This document shows positions 22,071 through 31,343 of a stretch of DNA of 64,000 bases, piece after piece; the first letter of the stretch is position 1; every line of letters starts with the position of its first letter. Made by a program: the position numbers and the translations under genes. Origin of the DNA: Granulicella sp. S156 (GTDB lineage: Bacteria > Acidobacteriota > Terriglobia > Terriglobales > Acidobacteriaceae); contig NZ_LMUH01000006.1 of assembly GCF_009766105.1 (NCBI RefSeq), positions 1-64,000 on the forward strand, written 5' to 3'. The notes under the pieces are model-generated. The model was not told the DNA's origin, searched no databases, and saw nothing but the letters and a program-made list of their open reading frames with translations.

Positions 22071-24647
22071 CTACTGAGGCTGCTGTTGCGGTTGTTGCTG
22101 TTTGTTTTTTCCCAAACCGAATAGCTTTTGAAACGCATTGCGGTGTGGTTCAGCCGGGTTGTTGGGATTAAGTGGTACGGCTGTGCTGTTGGGATTCGTT
22201 GGCACGGCGGTGCTATTGGGACTATGTGGCACAGTCGTGCTATTTGGACTAAGTGGTATGGCCGTGCCGTTGGGCTCGTTTGGATTGGAGTTCCCATTGC
22301 CCAGGAGCCTGCCACCCAGCGATTGCGTGTCTTCTCCCATACGGGAGCATGTTCCTTGTGGGGTTGTTCCGATCAAAAACGCTGCAGGGAAGCTGTCACT
22401 CGAACAGGATTCATCGATCGGCATATTCGTTGCCCGATTGATGCGAAGCACCTCCACCCCATCCGGCGGCGTGAAGGCCTTCATGTCGGAGTACTGCGGC
22501 AGGCGGATAGCGCGGTTCATGAACTCGGCCCAGATGGGCGCGGCGGCGTCGGCGCCTTGAAGCTTCACGTCGGTGTAGTCGTCGTTGCCCACCCAGATGA
22601 TGCAGAGAAGGTTGGAAGAGTATCCAGCGAACCACGCGTCGTGGGAGGTGCCGGTCTTGCCGGCGGCTGGGGCGAGGAAGCCGTGACGGCGGACAGCAGA
22701 AGCAGTGCCGCGTGCCACTACGCCCTCCATCAGAGACTGCGTGAGATAGGCAACGCGGGGATCGAGGATCTGTTTGGCTTCAGGGGCGAAGTCGGCGACG
22801 ATGTCACCGTTAGGGCTGCGGACGCTGGCAAGGATCCAGGGCTTGAGGTGAGCGCCATTATTAGCGAAGACCGTATAGGCGCCTGCCATATCGATGGGGG
22901 TGGCGCTGTAGGTGCCGATGGCGGCTGAAGGTGTGCCTTTGACGTTGACGATTCCTGCGGAGCGGGCGAGAGAGGCAACGTTGTTGTAACCGACCATCTG
23001 AGCGAGAGCGATAGTCGCGATGTTCAGCGAGTTTTCGATAGCGACAGCGGCGGTGACCATGCCTGGGAGTTCACCCTTTTTGAAGTTGCCAGGTATGTAG
23101 GACTGGCCGTTGGTGCCGAAGTCCTGAGGGTCGTCGTTGAGCTTGGTGAGTGCGGTGAATACGCCGCTGCCGTCAATGGCTGTGCCTTCGAGCGAGGAGT
23201 TGTAGGCCGTAGCGTAGACGAAGGGTTTGAATATAGAGCCGGTGGGGCGCTCGGCAGTAGCGTGGTTAAGCTGCGAGACGCCATAGTTGCGCCCCCCGAC
23301 CAGCGCGAGAATCTGTCCGGTATGGGGGTTGAGCGCTACCAGCGCGACCTGCGGATAGGTAATGGTGCTGGTATCGCCCTTTTTGTGATGCTTGCGGACG
23401 AGTTCGTCGACGTTGCGCATACCGACCTCGACTGCCTCTGCCGCTGCGCGTTGCAACTCCGGATCGAGCGAGGTATAGATGCGCAGCGAACCAGAGTGCG
23501 CGGCGTCGGAATCACCCAGCCGCTGCACGATTTGTTCGTGGACGAGATCGATGAAATAGGGAGCCTCGCTGGCGTCGATGTTGGGCGGCGCGAGGTGAAT
23601 TGGTTCGGCCTTGGCACGCGCGGCCTCGGCGGGAGTGATCGCACCGGTCTCGACCATCGTGTCGAGCACTACGTTGCGGCGCTCTGTGGCCCGGTCCGGA
23701 TGCCGGTAAGGGTTGCGGCGATTGGGGTTCTGAATGAGTCCAGCGATGAGTGCACACTCATCCAGATTGAGCTGACGAAGATCTTTGCCGAAGTAAGCCT
23801 GAGCCGCCTCTCCAAAGCCATTGACGGCATACGATCCGCGCTGGCCGATATTGATCTCGTTCGCATACATCTCGAAGATCTGCTGCTTGCTGAAGCGAGC
23901 CTCGAGTTGGAACGTAATCATCAGCTCAGCTATTTTGCGCGAGATAGTTTTCTCCGGCATGTCGAAGATGTTCTTGGCGAGTTGCTGCGTAATCGTAGAT
24001 CCACCGCAGTTCAAACGGTGCAGAAGCGTGTCCTGTACCGCGCACTTTACAAGGCGGACGTAGTTGACGCCTCCATGCTCGAAGAAGCGGCGATCCTCGA
24101 TGGCTATTACCGCCTGCACCATGCGCGGAGGAATCTGGTTGTAGGTAACGAGGCGTCGCTTGACGCGGTTCTTATCTTCCGAAAGCGCTGTGATGAGCTG
24201 CGGCTCCAGCTTGTAACCCGCCAGCGCCGCACCATTTTCGGCGGTGATCGACTGTACCTGTCCGCCTGCCGTGTTGATGGTTGCGCCGTCGGTTGCAAGG
24301 TAGCTCTGGGGGCCGGGTTTGATCAGGATGTCGTCGTCGCGGAGCTGGAAGCTGCCTAGCTGAGTGTTGCTGTTGTACCCGGCCTTACGGAGCGATGCTG
24401 CGATGTCTGCGGCGGTGAGGTGCTGCCCCGTGCGAATCTCCTGAGGAGCAGCGTAAATCTGCGCGACTGAGGCAAATAGCGGACCCTGCGCGAGCTTCTC
24501 TGCCAGAACTCCGTTGTACTTGTGGTAATAAATGCCGAAGACAATGGCACCGGTGGCAACAACGATCAGCACAAGTACGAGGACAAAGCGCACCAGCTTC
24601 CAGAGGAGTGGGTGGCTGGACTTACCGACTTTTACTTTTACAGGCAT
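22071..24647 (-). CDS. Bifunctional class A penicillin-binding protein
   Basis: An 858-residue peptidoglycan synthase. One N-terminal TM segment (LVRFVLVLVLIVVATGAIVFG) is followed by a UB2H-like region (~55-150, SVAQIYAAPQEIRTGQ), which points to a PBP1b-like architecture. The GT51 transglycosylase has EDRRFFEHGGV near 183 and GGSTITQQLAKN near 215. The transpeptidase has SIFK at ~468 (in TGSIFKPF), SLN (~540) and KTGTSHDAWFAGY near 658. The C-terminus carries four 9-residue repeats of the form NSTAVPLNP, then a Gln-rich end. It is a monocistronic minus-strand gene flanked by palindromes on both sides. Confidence 0.95.
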   Translation of the reverse strand: MPVKVKVGKSSHPLLWKLVRFVLVLVLIVVATGAIVFGIYYHKYNGVLAEKLAQGPLFASVAQIYAAPQEIRTGQHLTAADIAASLRKAGYNSNTQLGSFQLRDDDILIKPGPQSYLATDGATINTAGGQVQSITAENGAALAGYKLEPQLITALSEDKNRVKRRLVTYNQIPPRMVQAVIAIEDRRFFEHGGVNYVRLVKCAVQDTLLHRLNCGGSTITQQLAKNIFDMPEKTISRKIAELMITFQLEARFSKQQIFEMYANEINIGQRGSYAVNGFGEAAQAYFGKDLRQLNLDECALIAGLIQNPNRRNPYRHPDRATERRNVVLDTMVETGAITPAEAARAKAEPIHLAPPNIDASEAPYFIDLVHEQIVQRLGDSDAAHSGSLRIYTSLDPELQRAAAEAVEVGMRNVDELVRKHHKKGDTSTITYPQVALVALNPHTGQILALVGGRNYGVSQLNHATAERPTGSIFKPFVYATAYNSSLEGTAIDGSGVFTALTKLNDDPQDFGTNGQSYIPGNFKKGELPGMVTAAVAIENSLNIATIALAQMVGYNNVASLARSAGIVNVKGTPSAAIGTYSATPIDMAGAYTVFANNGAHLKPWILASVRSPNGDIVADFAPEAKQILDPRVAYLTQSLMEGVVARGTASAVRRHGFLAPAAGKTGTSHDAWFAGYSSNLLCIIWVGNDDYTDVKLQGADAAAPIWAEFMNRAIRLPQYSDMKAFTPPDGVEVLRINRATNMPIDESCSSDSFPAAFLIGTTPQGTCSRMGEDTQSLGGRLLGNGNSNPNEPNGTAIPLSPNSTTVPHSPNSTAVPTNPNSTAVPLNPNNPAEPHRNAFQKLFGLGKNKQQQPQQQPQ
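22162..22269 (-). repeat. 4 x 27-bp tandem repeat in the PBP C-terminus
   Basis: Four in-frame 27-base units (TTGGGATTAAGTGGTACGG and variants on the plus strand) encode NGTAIPLSP, NSTTVPHSP, NSTAVPTNP and NSTAVPLNP. The units differ at many third positions, so the array is not freshly expanded. It forms a Pro/Asn/Thr-rich periplasmic tail. Confidence 0.85.
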
Positions 24648-24730
24648 AGGGGCTGGGCGTAGACGTCAGAGCAAACGCATCTTCATTTTCTCAGTAATCT
24701 AGCGGTGGAAGCAGCGGCAGGTGTTGCCGT

Positions 24731-24792
24731 TGTTTGTTCTTTGTTTTCGCCGTCATCCTGAACTATTGGCTCAGGATGACGGCGAAACGAAA
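24731..24792. repeat. Palindrome between the PBP and proS genes (CGCCGTCATCCTGA)
   Basis: TTTTCGCCGTCATCCTGA (24744-24761) is inverted as TCAGGATGACGGCGAAA (24771-24787), arms ~17 bases, with an AACTATTGGC loop. It has the same core as the larger element at 26651-26785, so the two bracket proS. Confidence 0.75.
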
Positions 24793-24800
24793 AACCACAG

Positions 24801-26621
24801 CTACACTTTTGACGCATTGAGCAGCGATTGGATGTATGCGGTAATGGTATCCAGCGGCAGATCGGTCGTGGTTTGGGTAAGGCGATCAACGAGTTCTACC
24901 TGGCCTTCGGCGAGTTTCTTGCCGATGTTGATACGGTAGGGAACACCGATAAGTTCTGCATCTTTGAACTTTACGCCGGCGCGCTCGTCGCGGTCGTCGA
25001 GCAGGACATCGACTCCGGCAGCCTCCAGATCTGCTGCAATCTTCTCTCCGGCAGCCAGCAGATCAGCCTCACGCACGTTAGTAATGGTGATGATGACCTC
25101 GAACGGGGCGATGGCTGCTGGCAGGGCGTACTGCTCGCCTGCAGGCTGCTTCGTGTTGAGATCTTCAGCGGACAACTGCGCATTGGCTGCGGCTGAGGAT
25201 TCGATCGCAGCCGTCAGGATGCGTTCGATGCCGATGCCGTAGCAGCCCATGATCGGCATAACCTCTTTGCCGTTGGCATCCAGCACCCGCGCACCCATAC
25301 TCTCGGAGTATTTGTAACCGAGCTTGAAGATGTGTCCGATCTCAACGGCCTTGCCCAGACGCAACGGTTCACCGCCGATGGGGTCGAGTTCGCCTTCGTT
25401 GATGTTGCGTATGTCGGCGATGACGGTCGGCTTGAAGTCACGGCCCGGCGTTACATTGCGGAGGTGGTACTCCTCTTTGTTGGCACCTGCGATCAAATTC
25501 TTGCGGCCTTCGAGCGCGGCGTCGAGCACGACCAGAACGCCCGGTTTGCGGGGGTGTGGTGCGGCTTCGAGGCCGATGGGGCCGAGATAGCCTGCGGGAG
25601 CTTTGAAGGTCTCCGCGATCTCTTCGGGCGTCATGGGGCGAAGCTCGCCAAGTGCGATGGCGGCGAGTTTGGTCTCGTTGAGCTGGTGGTCGCCGCGCAG
25701 GAACGCAACGACAGCGCGGGTTTTGCCGACTGTTTTGATCTGTTTTGCGTCGGCTTCGGGGTGCTCGACAATGTAAGCCATCGTCTTGAGCTGATGGTGC
25801 GATTTTGTCTGCAGGAACGAGCCTACTTCGTCGATCGTGCGGAAGCCTGGCGTGTGAACAAGCTCCGGCGTGTCGCCGGTCGGGATGAGGTCCTCGACCG
25901 GAGCTAGCTTGCTGGTGGCCTTTTCTAGATTTGCGGCGTAGCCCGAGGCCGAGCTGGCGATGAGGTCTTCGCCGGCGTCGGTGTAGACCATGAACTCCTG
26001 CGATCCGGAGCCGCCCATCGCACCCGAGTCGGCATCGACAGCGACGAAGTCCATGCCGCAGCGCTTGAAGATGCGGCAGTAGGTGTCGTAGTGCTTTTTG
26101 TAGCTCTCGTCGAGGCCGGCGGCATCGATGTCAAAGGAGTAGGCGTCCTTCATGGTGAACTGGCGCACGCGCAGGAGGCCGGACCTGGGCCGGGGCTCGT
26201 CGCGGAACTTGGTCTGAATCTGGTACCAGATCTGCGGGAGCTGTTTGTAGCTGCGCAGTTCATTGCGCGCGATGGAGGTCATGACCTCCTCGTGCGTCAT
26301 AGCGAGGCATAGTTCCGCGCCTTTGCGGTCCTTGAGATGGAACATATTCTGTCCCATCCCGGCCCAGCGGCCGGACTCTTCCCAGAGCTCGCGCGGATTG
26401 AGCGCGGGGAGAAAGAACTCCTGGCCGATCTTGTCCATCTCCTGGCGGACGATGGCGATGATCTTGTTCAGGGAGCGTTGCCCGAGCGGCAGATAGCTGT
26501 AGATGCCTGCGCCCAACTGGCGAATGTATCCGGCGCGGAGAAGGAGCTTGTGGCTGGCGACCTCGGCGTCCGTAGGGGCCTCGCGGAGGGTAGGGATGAA
26601 GAGTTTCGACCAACGTTGCAT
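24801..26621 (-). CDS. proS: Prolyl-tRNA synthetase (bacterial type)
   Basis: A 606-residue class II aminoacyl-tRNA synthetase. The class II core begins with [19 protein letters not shown] and motif 1 ([19 protein letters not shown]), motif 2 has the [20 protein letters not shown] signature near residue 140, and the editing (INS) domain lies at ~230-400. Motif 3 is [11 protein letters not shown] near 455, with the anticodon-binding domain at ~500-600. The length and the INS domain fit the bacterial form. It lies on the minus strand between two related palindromes, with kdsD upstream. Confidence 0.96.
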   Translation of the reverse strand: MQRWSKLFIPTLREAPTDAEVASHKLLLRAGYIRQLGAGIYSYLPLGQRSLNKIIAIVRQEMDKIGQEFFLPALNPRELWEESGRWAGMGQNMFHLKDRKGAELCLAMTHEEVMTSIARNELRSYKQLPQIWYQIQTKFRDEPRPRSGLLRVRQFTMKDAYSFDIDAAGLDESYKKHYDTYCRIFKRCGMDFVAVDADSGAMGGSGSQEFMVYTDAGEDLIASSASGYAANLEKATSKLAPVEDLIPTGDTPELVHTPGFRTIDEVGSFLQTKSHHQLKTMAYIVEHPEADAKQIKTVGKTRAVVAFLRGDHQLNETKLAAIALGELRPMTPEEIAETFKAPAGYLGPIGLEAAPHPRKPGVLVVLDAALEGRKNLIAGANKEEYHLRNVTPGRDFKPTVIADIRNINEGELDPIGGEPLRLGKAVEIGHIFKLGYKYSESMGARVLDANGKEVMPIMGCYGIGIERILTAAIESSAAANAQLSAEDLNTKQPAGEQYALPAAIAPFEVIITITNVREADLLAAGEKIAADLEAAGVDVLLDDRDERAGVKFKDAELIGVPYRINIGKKLAEGQVELVDRLTQTTTDLPLDTITAYIQSLLNASKV

Positions 26622-26650
26622 GTTGATTTGATTGTATAGACGCTAGGCGC

Positions 26651-26785
26651 TGTTTGTTTTTCGCCGTCATCCTGAAGCGAAGCTGAAGGACCCCCGCATT
26701 GGTGTTGGCACAGACGCACCGGTGGCCCTCCCAATTCGGGGGTCCTTCGCCTACGGCTCAGGATGACGACGAAAAACGAACAACG
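26651..26785. repeat. Large inverted-repeat element between proS and kdsD
   Basis: The left arm 26651-26696 (TTTTTCGCCGTCATCCTGAA... GAAGGACCCCCG) and right arm 26737-26785 are imperfect inverted copies of ~46 bases. The centre holds ATTGG...CCAAT, so the palindrome continues inward. The core GTCATCCTGA..GAAGGACC is also found in the element at 39178-39417. Confidence 0.78.
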
Positions 26786-26807
26786 ACAATCGACATTGCA
26801 GGCTGTA

Positions 26808-27875
26808 TCAGAGCCGGCCATCATCCCCGGGTGGATCGTAGTGTTTGTACGTTGGCGCAGGGGCCTTCGTTGTTTGCGGGGCGACGACCCACAGATCGTG
26901 CAGGTGCAGCACGCCTAGTACGGGCGACGCGGGAGTGCCGTCTTTGGTGACGACAAGCGCGGTGATCTTGTACTGCTCCATCAGGGCCAGCGCGTCGACG
27001 GCGAACGGCTCTGGGGCGATCGTTCGTGGGGATGGATTCATGACCCCGGAGGCGGTTTTGTGGAAGGCCTCGGGCCCATCGCGTTCCAGTAGACGGCGCA
27101 GGTCGCCGTCGGAGAGCACGCCCAGCAGCTTGCCGCCGGCCTGCACGGTCGTCATGCCTAGCCGTTTCGCCGACATCTCGTGGATGATCTCGGTCATGGG
27201 AGCCGCAGGGGCAACCTGCGGCAGCGCGTCGCCGGTGTGCATCAGTTGCTTTACGGTGGCCAGGCGGCGTCCGAGCTGGCCTCCGGGGTGCAGCTCGGCG
27301 AAGTCCTGGGCCTTGAAGTGGAGACGGCGGCTTACATCGACCGCGAGTGCGTCGCCCAGGGCCAGCATCGCTGTTGTGGAGGCTGTCGGCGCAAGCTGGT
27401 GGTCGCAGGCCTCGCGGCTGACGCTGACGTCGAGCGTGTGTGCGCTGGCTGTAGCCAGTGTCGAGGTCGTATCGCCGCAGAAGCTAACCAGGGTGACACC
27501 GATTCGAGGCAGCACACCCAGCAGCCGCAGCAACTCTTCGGTCTCGCCGGAGTAGGACAGGGCCAGCAGAACGTCGCCGCGGCTGAGAATGCCGAGGTCG
27601 CCATGCAGGGCCTCGCCCGGATGCAGAAACTGTGCTGCCGTGCCGGTAGAGACAAGCGTCGCAACGATTTTGCGGGCGATCAGGCCGCTTTTTCCCACAC
27701 CGGTGAGAACGACACGATGCCCGGAACGTGCCGTTTCCACGAGGAGCTCTGCTACCTGGTTGAAGATTTTGCGCTGCGGGCCGTCGAGCCGTCCTGCGAG
27801 TTCGAGGAGGCCTTCGGCTTCGATGCGGACGAGTTCAGCGGGGCTTGCGGCGGCGTTTTGGGAGTGGTCGCTCAT
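26808..27875 (-). CDS. kdsD: D-arabinose 5-phosphate isomerase (KpsF/GutQ family)
   Basis: A 355-residue sugar isomerase making arabinose-5-phosphate for KDO synthesis. The SIS domain (~40-175) has GVGKSGLIARKIVATLVSTGT and the LALSYSGETEELLRL motif; two CBS domains follow (~215-275 and ~285-345). A typical HPGGQLGRRL linker is near residue 195. The C-terminus is ~20 residues longer than usual (Pro/Asp-rich). Its presence supports LPS synthesis with KDO. It is on the minus strand, divergent from the TlpA-like gene. Confidence 0.92.
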   Translation of the reverse strand: MSDHSQNAAASPAELVRIEAEGLLELAGRLDGPQRKIFNQVAELLVETARSGHRVVLTGVGKSGLIARKIVATLVSTGTAAQFLHPGEALHGDLGILSRGDVLLALSYSGETEELLRLLGVLPRIGVTLVSFCGDTTSTLATASAHTLDVSVSREACDHQLAPTASTTAMLALGDALAVDVSRRLHFKAQDFAELHPGGQLGRRLATVKQLMHTGDALPQVAPAAPMTEIIHEMSAKRLGMTTVQAGGKLLGVLSDGDLRRLLERDGPEAFHKTASGVMNPSPRTIAPEPFAVDALALMEQYKITALVVTKDGTPASPVLGVLHLHDLWVVAPQTTKAPAPTYKHYDPPGDDGRL

Positions 27876-28025
27876 GAGTTTCCAGAGGCTTCAGACAGAC
27901 TGAATGCTAGCAGAGGAGGGGTACCCGGATGGGGTGACATTAGGATGACAATTCAGAAAGCGGATGCAGCGGTAGACTAATTACAGCGCGATATTGCTGC
28001 GATTCGCTCGGAAGGATGTTGCTCG

Positions 28026-28655
28026 ATGCGTCGATTGGGTGTTCTGGTTGGGATGGTAGTGGTGGTGGTGGTATTGGTGTGGGCGGGAGTTCACAATCTG
28101 CGGCAGCGGCGGCTGGCGATGCAGCAGGCACGACAGTCGCAGGTCACGCTGGTAAAAGATGGAGCCAGCGCTCCCACATCGGGAGGAGATAGCCCGGATT
28201 CACAGGGCGCAAGCCTGCGCGGCAAAGCTGCACCCGCGTTTACCCTGCTCGACCTTTCGGGCAAGAAGGTCTCGCTGGCTGACTTCAAAGGTCACGCCGT
28301 TGTAGTGAACTTCTGGGCCACATGGTGCGGTCCCTGCAAGCTGGAAATGCCGTGGTTTGAGGAGTTTTCCGGCAAGTATAAGTCGCAGGGCCTGGTCGTT
28401 CTCGGGCTTTCGCAGGATACCGGCGCCTCGAAGGACGATATCGCCGCTGCCGCAAAGAAGATTGGCGTCAGCTATCCGATCCTCCTGCCCGAAGAGAAAG
28501 AGACGGTATCGAAGGCTTATGGCGGTGTGGACTACCTGCCTGAAACCTTCTATGTCGACAAGAACGGCAATGTCGTAGAAGAGTCCGCCGGCGCTCCCAG
28601 CAAAGACGAAATGGAAGCCAATATTCGCAAGACTATCGCAGCAGGTGGAATGTGA
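28026..28655 (+). CDS. TlpA-like thiol-disulfide oxidoreductase, membrane-anchored
   Basis: A 209-residue periplasmic redoxin. An N-terminal membrane anchor (GVLVGMVVVVVVLVWAGV) is followed by a ~50-residue linker and a thioredoxin fold of the AhpC/TSA-TlpA type with the active site WCGPC near residue 102 (VVNFWATWCGPC) and the cis-Pro region LPETFYVD near 178. Proteins of this type reduce disulfides in cytochrome or Cu-site maturation. The GTG start of the next gene overlaps its stop codon (GTGA), so it is translationally coupled to a DsbD-N-like protein, a plausible redox partner. Confidence 0.9.
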   Translation: MRRLGVLVGMVVVVVVLVWAGVHNLRQRRLAMQQARQSQVTLVKDGASAPTSGGDSPDSQGASLRGKAAPAFTLLDLSGKKVSLADFKGHAVVVNFWATWCGPCKLEMPWFEEFSGKYKSQGLVVLGLSQDTGASKDDIAAAAKKIGVSYPILLPEEKETVSKAYGGVDYLPETFYVDKNGNVVEESAGAPSKDEMEANIRKTIAAGGM

Positions 28656-29179
28656 AGAAGCAGGTGACAGGAAACAGGAAACAGGAAACAGGTTTTCGTG
28701 GGCGGCTTCTTTTTGCCATGGCTCTACTGATTCCAGTGGCACAGGCTCAGGACATCCAGTTTGGCGGCGACCGGCCGGCGGAGGCGCATAAGGATCACGT
28801 GAGCCTTGCGCCTGACCAGATCGTCGTCGATGCGGGCAAGCCTCAGGTGGTGGAGTTGCGGTTTCATGTTGACCCGGGTTTTCACATCAACTCGCATACG
28901 CCCAAGGATGAGCTACTGATTCCGACCGTGCTGAAGCTCGATGTGGCGGCTGTGAAGGTAGTCTCGCAGGACTATCCACAAGGCACGGCGTTTCGGCTGG
29001 CTGTTGGCGATGGCGAGACGCTGGATGTGTATCAGGGCGAGTTTCGCGTAAAGCTGAGAGTTGTTGTGCCGCGTGGCGTCTCGACGCTCTCTGGATCGTT
29101 GCACTACCAGGCATGCGACAACGCCGCATGTTTTCCGCCGCGGAACCTGCCGGTGAACGTGGCTGTGACGGGGAAGTAA
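28652..29179 (+). CDS. Stand-alone DsbD N-terminal-like (disulfide corrector) protein
   Basis: A 175-residue exported protein. Residues 1-33 form a signal peptide whose n-region (TGNRKQETG) is encoded by a GGAAACAGGAAACAG repeat tract. The mature part has the immunoglobulin-like fold of the DsbD N-terminal domain, with FHVDPGFHINSHTPKDE, SQDYPQG and the Cys-bearing LHYQACDNAACFPPRNLPV near residue 150-168 holding the usual Cys pair. DsbD itself lacks its membrane and thioredoxin domains here, so this is a free-standing domain that may work with the upstream TlpA-like protein. The GTG start overlaps the upstream gene by four bases. Confidence 0.85.
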   Translation: MKKQVTGNRKQETGFRGRLLFAMALLIPVAQAQDIQFGGDRPAEAHKDHVSLAPDQIVVDAGKPQVVELRFHVDPGFHINSHTPKDELLIPTVLKLDVAAVKVVSQDYPQGTAFRLAVGDGETLDVYQGEFRVKLRVVVPRGVSTLSGSLHYQACDNAACFPPRNLPVNVAVTGK

Positions 29180-29200
29180 GCCAAGAATCGGTATAGATTT

Positions 29201-29246
29201 GGGTGCCCCACCTTAGGCGCAAAGAACGCGCCGAAGATGGGGCATC
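29201..29246. repeat. Copy of the GGGTGCCCCA...GATGGGGCA palindrome
   Basis: GGGTGCCCCACCTTAGGCGC, then AAAGAACGCGCCGAAGATGG, then GGCATC: an inverted repeat lying between convergent genes. It matches the words at 12951-13020, 3392-3436 and 54536-54787. It may serve as a two-way transcript end. Confidence 0.7.
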
Positions 29247-29258
29247 AGATTGTTGCCA

Positions 29259-30779
29259 CTACTTCCTCTGATTGGCCAGTTTCTTCTGCGTCTCCAGAAA
29301 CCGCCGCATGCGATCCAGCGAGCGAGCTTTGCCGAAGACGACCAGGCTTTCGACCAGCGGTGGGGAGGTCGTACTCCCCGTGAGGATCGCACGCAGCAGC
29401 ATGAAGTTTTCTTTCACGCTCCATTGCTTAGCCTCGCCCAGCTTCTTGATCTCGGTTTCGATGCTTGCCGTGTCCCACGCGCTGGCTTCGAGCGCGGTGA
29501 GTTGCTCGGCGGCGAAGACGAGTGTCTCTTCTGGTGTGCGTTTCTTGGGTAGCCAGACAGACTCCGGCGGCAATACGTTGTCGGAGAAGAGAAAACCTGT
29601 CATGTCGCCGAACTGGCCGACGGTGTCGATGCGCTCCTGAACCAGCGGGGCGACGGTGCGCAGATAGGCATCGGAGAAGATGGTCTGACGCAGTGTATCG
29701 AAGAACTCGTCGGGCGACTGGCGGCGAATGTACTCGCCGTTGAGCCACTTGAGTTTCACGAGATCGAAGACTGGACCACCCAGCGAGATGCGCTTGAAGT
29801 CGAAGCGTTCCTTCATCTCGGCGAGGGAGAAGATGTCACCCTCTTTGGTGTTGAGGCCTTTGCTGACGATCTCCTGTTCCGTGGGCTGCGCCATGCCGCC
29901 GCCCATCAGGCCGAGGAAGTTCAGCATCGCGTCGGGAAGGTAGCCGCTTTCGCGGTAGTAGACCAGCGAGACCGGGTTCTTGCGCTTGGAGATCTTTGAC
30001 TTGTCGACGTTGCGCAGCAGCGGCATGTGCCAGAACTTCGGCTGCTCCCAGCCAAAGGCCTCGTAGAGCAGCACGTGCTTAGGAGTGGAACTAATCCACT
30101 CCTCGGCGCGGATGACATCGGTGATCCGCATCAGGTGGTCGTCGACTACGTTCGCAAGGTGATAGGTGGGGAAGCCGTCGGACTTCATCAGCACCTGATC
30201 GTCAACGTTGTTGTGATCGAAGGTGATCTCGCCGCGTAGTTCGTCGCGGAAGGTCGTCGAGCCTTCGAGAGGGACTTTGAGCCGCACCACAAACGGCTTG
30301 CCGCCCGTGAGGTTGGCGTCGATCTCTTCCTGGGAGAGATGGCGCGCGGCGCCGTTGTAGCGTGGCGGCTGCTTGGCGGCCATCTGCTGCTTGCGAACTT
30401 CCTCCAGTTCCTCGGCCGTTTCAAAAGACCTGTAGGCATGGCCGCTCTTAAGCAGCAACTCCACATGCTCGCGGTAGATCTCGGTGCGCTCGGACTGGCG
30501 ATAAGGGCCGTAAGGGCCGCCGACATCGGGGCCCTCGTTCCAGGTGAGGCCGATCCACTTCAGGGCATCGAAGATCATCTGCTCGGAGCTGGCGACGAAG
30601 CGTGTGCGGTCGGTGTCTTCGATGCGCAGCACGAACTCGCCGCCACGCTGGGCAGCGAACAGGTAGTTCAGCAGTCCGATGTAGGCGGTGCCGACGTGGG
30701 GGTCACCGGTCGGCGAAGGGGCGATGCGGACGCGGGTGGGGCGTGGGTGGGACGGAGCGGCGGAGGTTTCAATAGTCAT
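29259..30779 (-). CDS. gltX: Glutamyl-tRNA synthetase
   Basis: A 506-residue class I synthetase. The HIGH-type motif is in [20 protein letters not shown] near residue 21-40, [13 protein letters not shown] follows, and the KMSKS-type motif is KISKRKNP near residue 262. The C-terminal half is the all-helical anticodon-binding domain of the bacterial enzyme. A GluRS that also charges tRNA-Gln is common where GlnRS is absent; that cannot be judged here. It is a minus-strand gene convergent with the DsbD-N gene. Confidence 0.95.
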   Translation of the reverse strand: MTIETSAAPSHPRPTRVRIAPSPTGDPHVGTAYIGLLNYLFAAQRGGEFVLRIEDTDRTRFVASSEQMIFDALKWIGLTWNEGPDVGGPYGPYRQSERTEIYREHVELLLKSGHAYRSFETAEELEEVRKQQMAAKQPPRYNGAARHLSQEEIDANLTGGKPFVVRLKVPLEGSTTFRDELRGEITFDHNNVDDQVLMKSDGFPTYHLANVVDDHLMRITDVIRAEEWISSTPKHVLLYEAFGWEQPKFWHMPLLRNVDKSKISKRKNPVSLVYYRESGYLPDAMLNFLGLMGGGMAQPTEQEIVSKGLNTKEGDIFSLAEMKERFDFKRISLGGPVFDLVKLKWLNGEYIRRQSPDEFFDTLRQTIFSDAYLRTVAPLVQERIDTVGQFGDMTGFLFSDNVLPPESVWLPKKRTPEETLVFAAEQLTALEASAWDTASIETEIKKLGEAKQWSVKENFMLLRAILTGSTTSPPLVESLVVFGKARSLDRMRRFLETQKKLANQRK

Positions 30780-30836
30780 TGGCTGTCAGAGACCAATGTT
30801 AACAGAGCGAAACCTTCGCCGCTTTTCCAGGAGGAA

Positions 30837-31169
30837 CTATGCTGTTGGCCCTTGAGGGGTATAGCCGGAGGAAGGGAAGCTTGGAGGCGGCGGTGGGGGT
30901 GGATATGCAGTCGGCGGCAGCGTGCTGTAGTGCTGGGCGATTGGCACGACCTTCCACTCCGAGAAGGCAACGACATAGAGGACGATGAGGTGGCCAATTC
31001 CAGGGATAATTTCAAGAAGAGACAACGGCGCACTCAATCCTGCTTTTTTGCAGATTTGCCAGAGCGGAATGATGATGATGGCAAGGCCAATCACCCATCC
31101 AATCAGCAGAAAGGGGACCATAAATGCCAGCATATGCATGGCTTGTCGTTGTGATTCTTGTGGATCCAT
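30837..31169 (-). CDS. Two-TM membrane protein with proline-rich tail
   Basis: A 110-residue protein with two hydrophobic segments (LAFMVPFLLIGWVIGLAIII and LLEIIPGIGHLIVLYVVAFS) separated by a short basic loop (WQICKKAG), then a Pro-rich cytoplasmic or periplasmic tail with eight consecutive prolines near residue 90. AGGAGG lies five bases before the ATG, which fixes the start. It resembles small DUF-type membrane proteins with a WxICKKAG motif that often precede signal peptidases, but I cannot name a function. It lies between gltX and ispF on the same strand. Confidence 0.78.
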   Translation of the reverse strand: MDPQESQRQAMHMLAFMVPFLLIGWVIGLAIIIIPLWQICKKAGLSAPLSLLEIIPGIGHLIVLYVVAFSEWKVVPIAQHYSTLPPTAYPPPPPPPSFPSSGYTPQGPTA

Positions 31170-31343
31170 TATTGCCTCCTGAAAACTGAAGTCAATGTAC
31201 CCGAGAAGCGAAGGCTAGTCCAAAAGAATTATTTTCTATGGCTCGGAATGAAGAGAGGTATAGCTCTTCGAGAGCCCTCTATGAGACGCCCCTTTAGGCC
31301 AAGTTTCCGCGTCAGCTCCCAAACCTATTTGGAGAGCTACGGG

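Noticed and set aside
22162-22269. Possible CRISPR-like array
   Set aside because: The 27-bp units are contiguous with no spacers and are in frame in a PBP gene; it is a protein repeat.
23262-24359. A 365-codon open frame antisense to the class A PBP
   Set aside because: Wholly contained opposite conserved PBP domains; Val/Gly-rich shadow composition.
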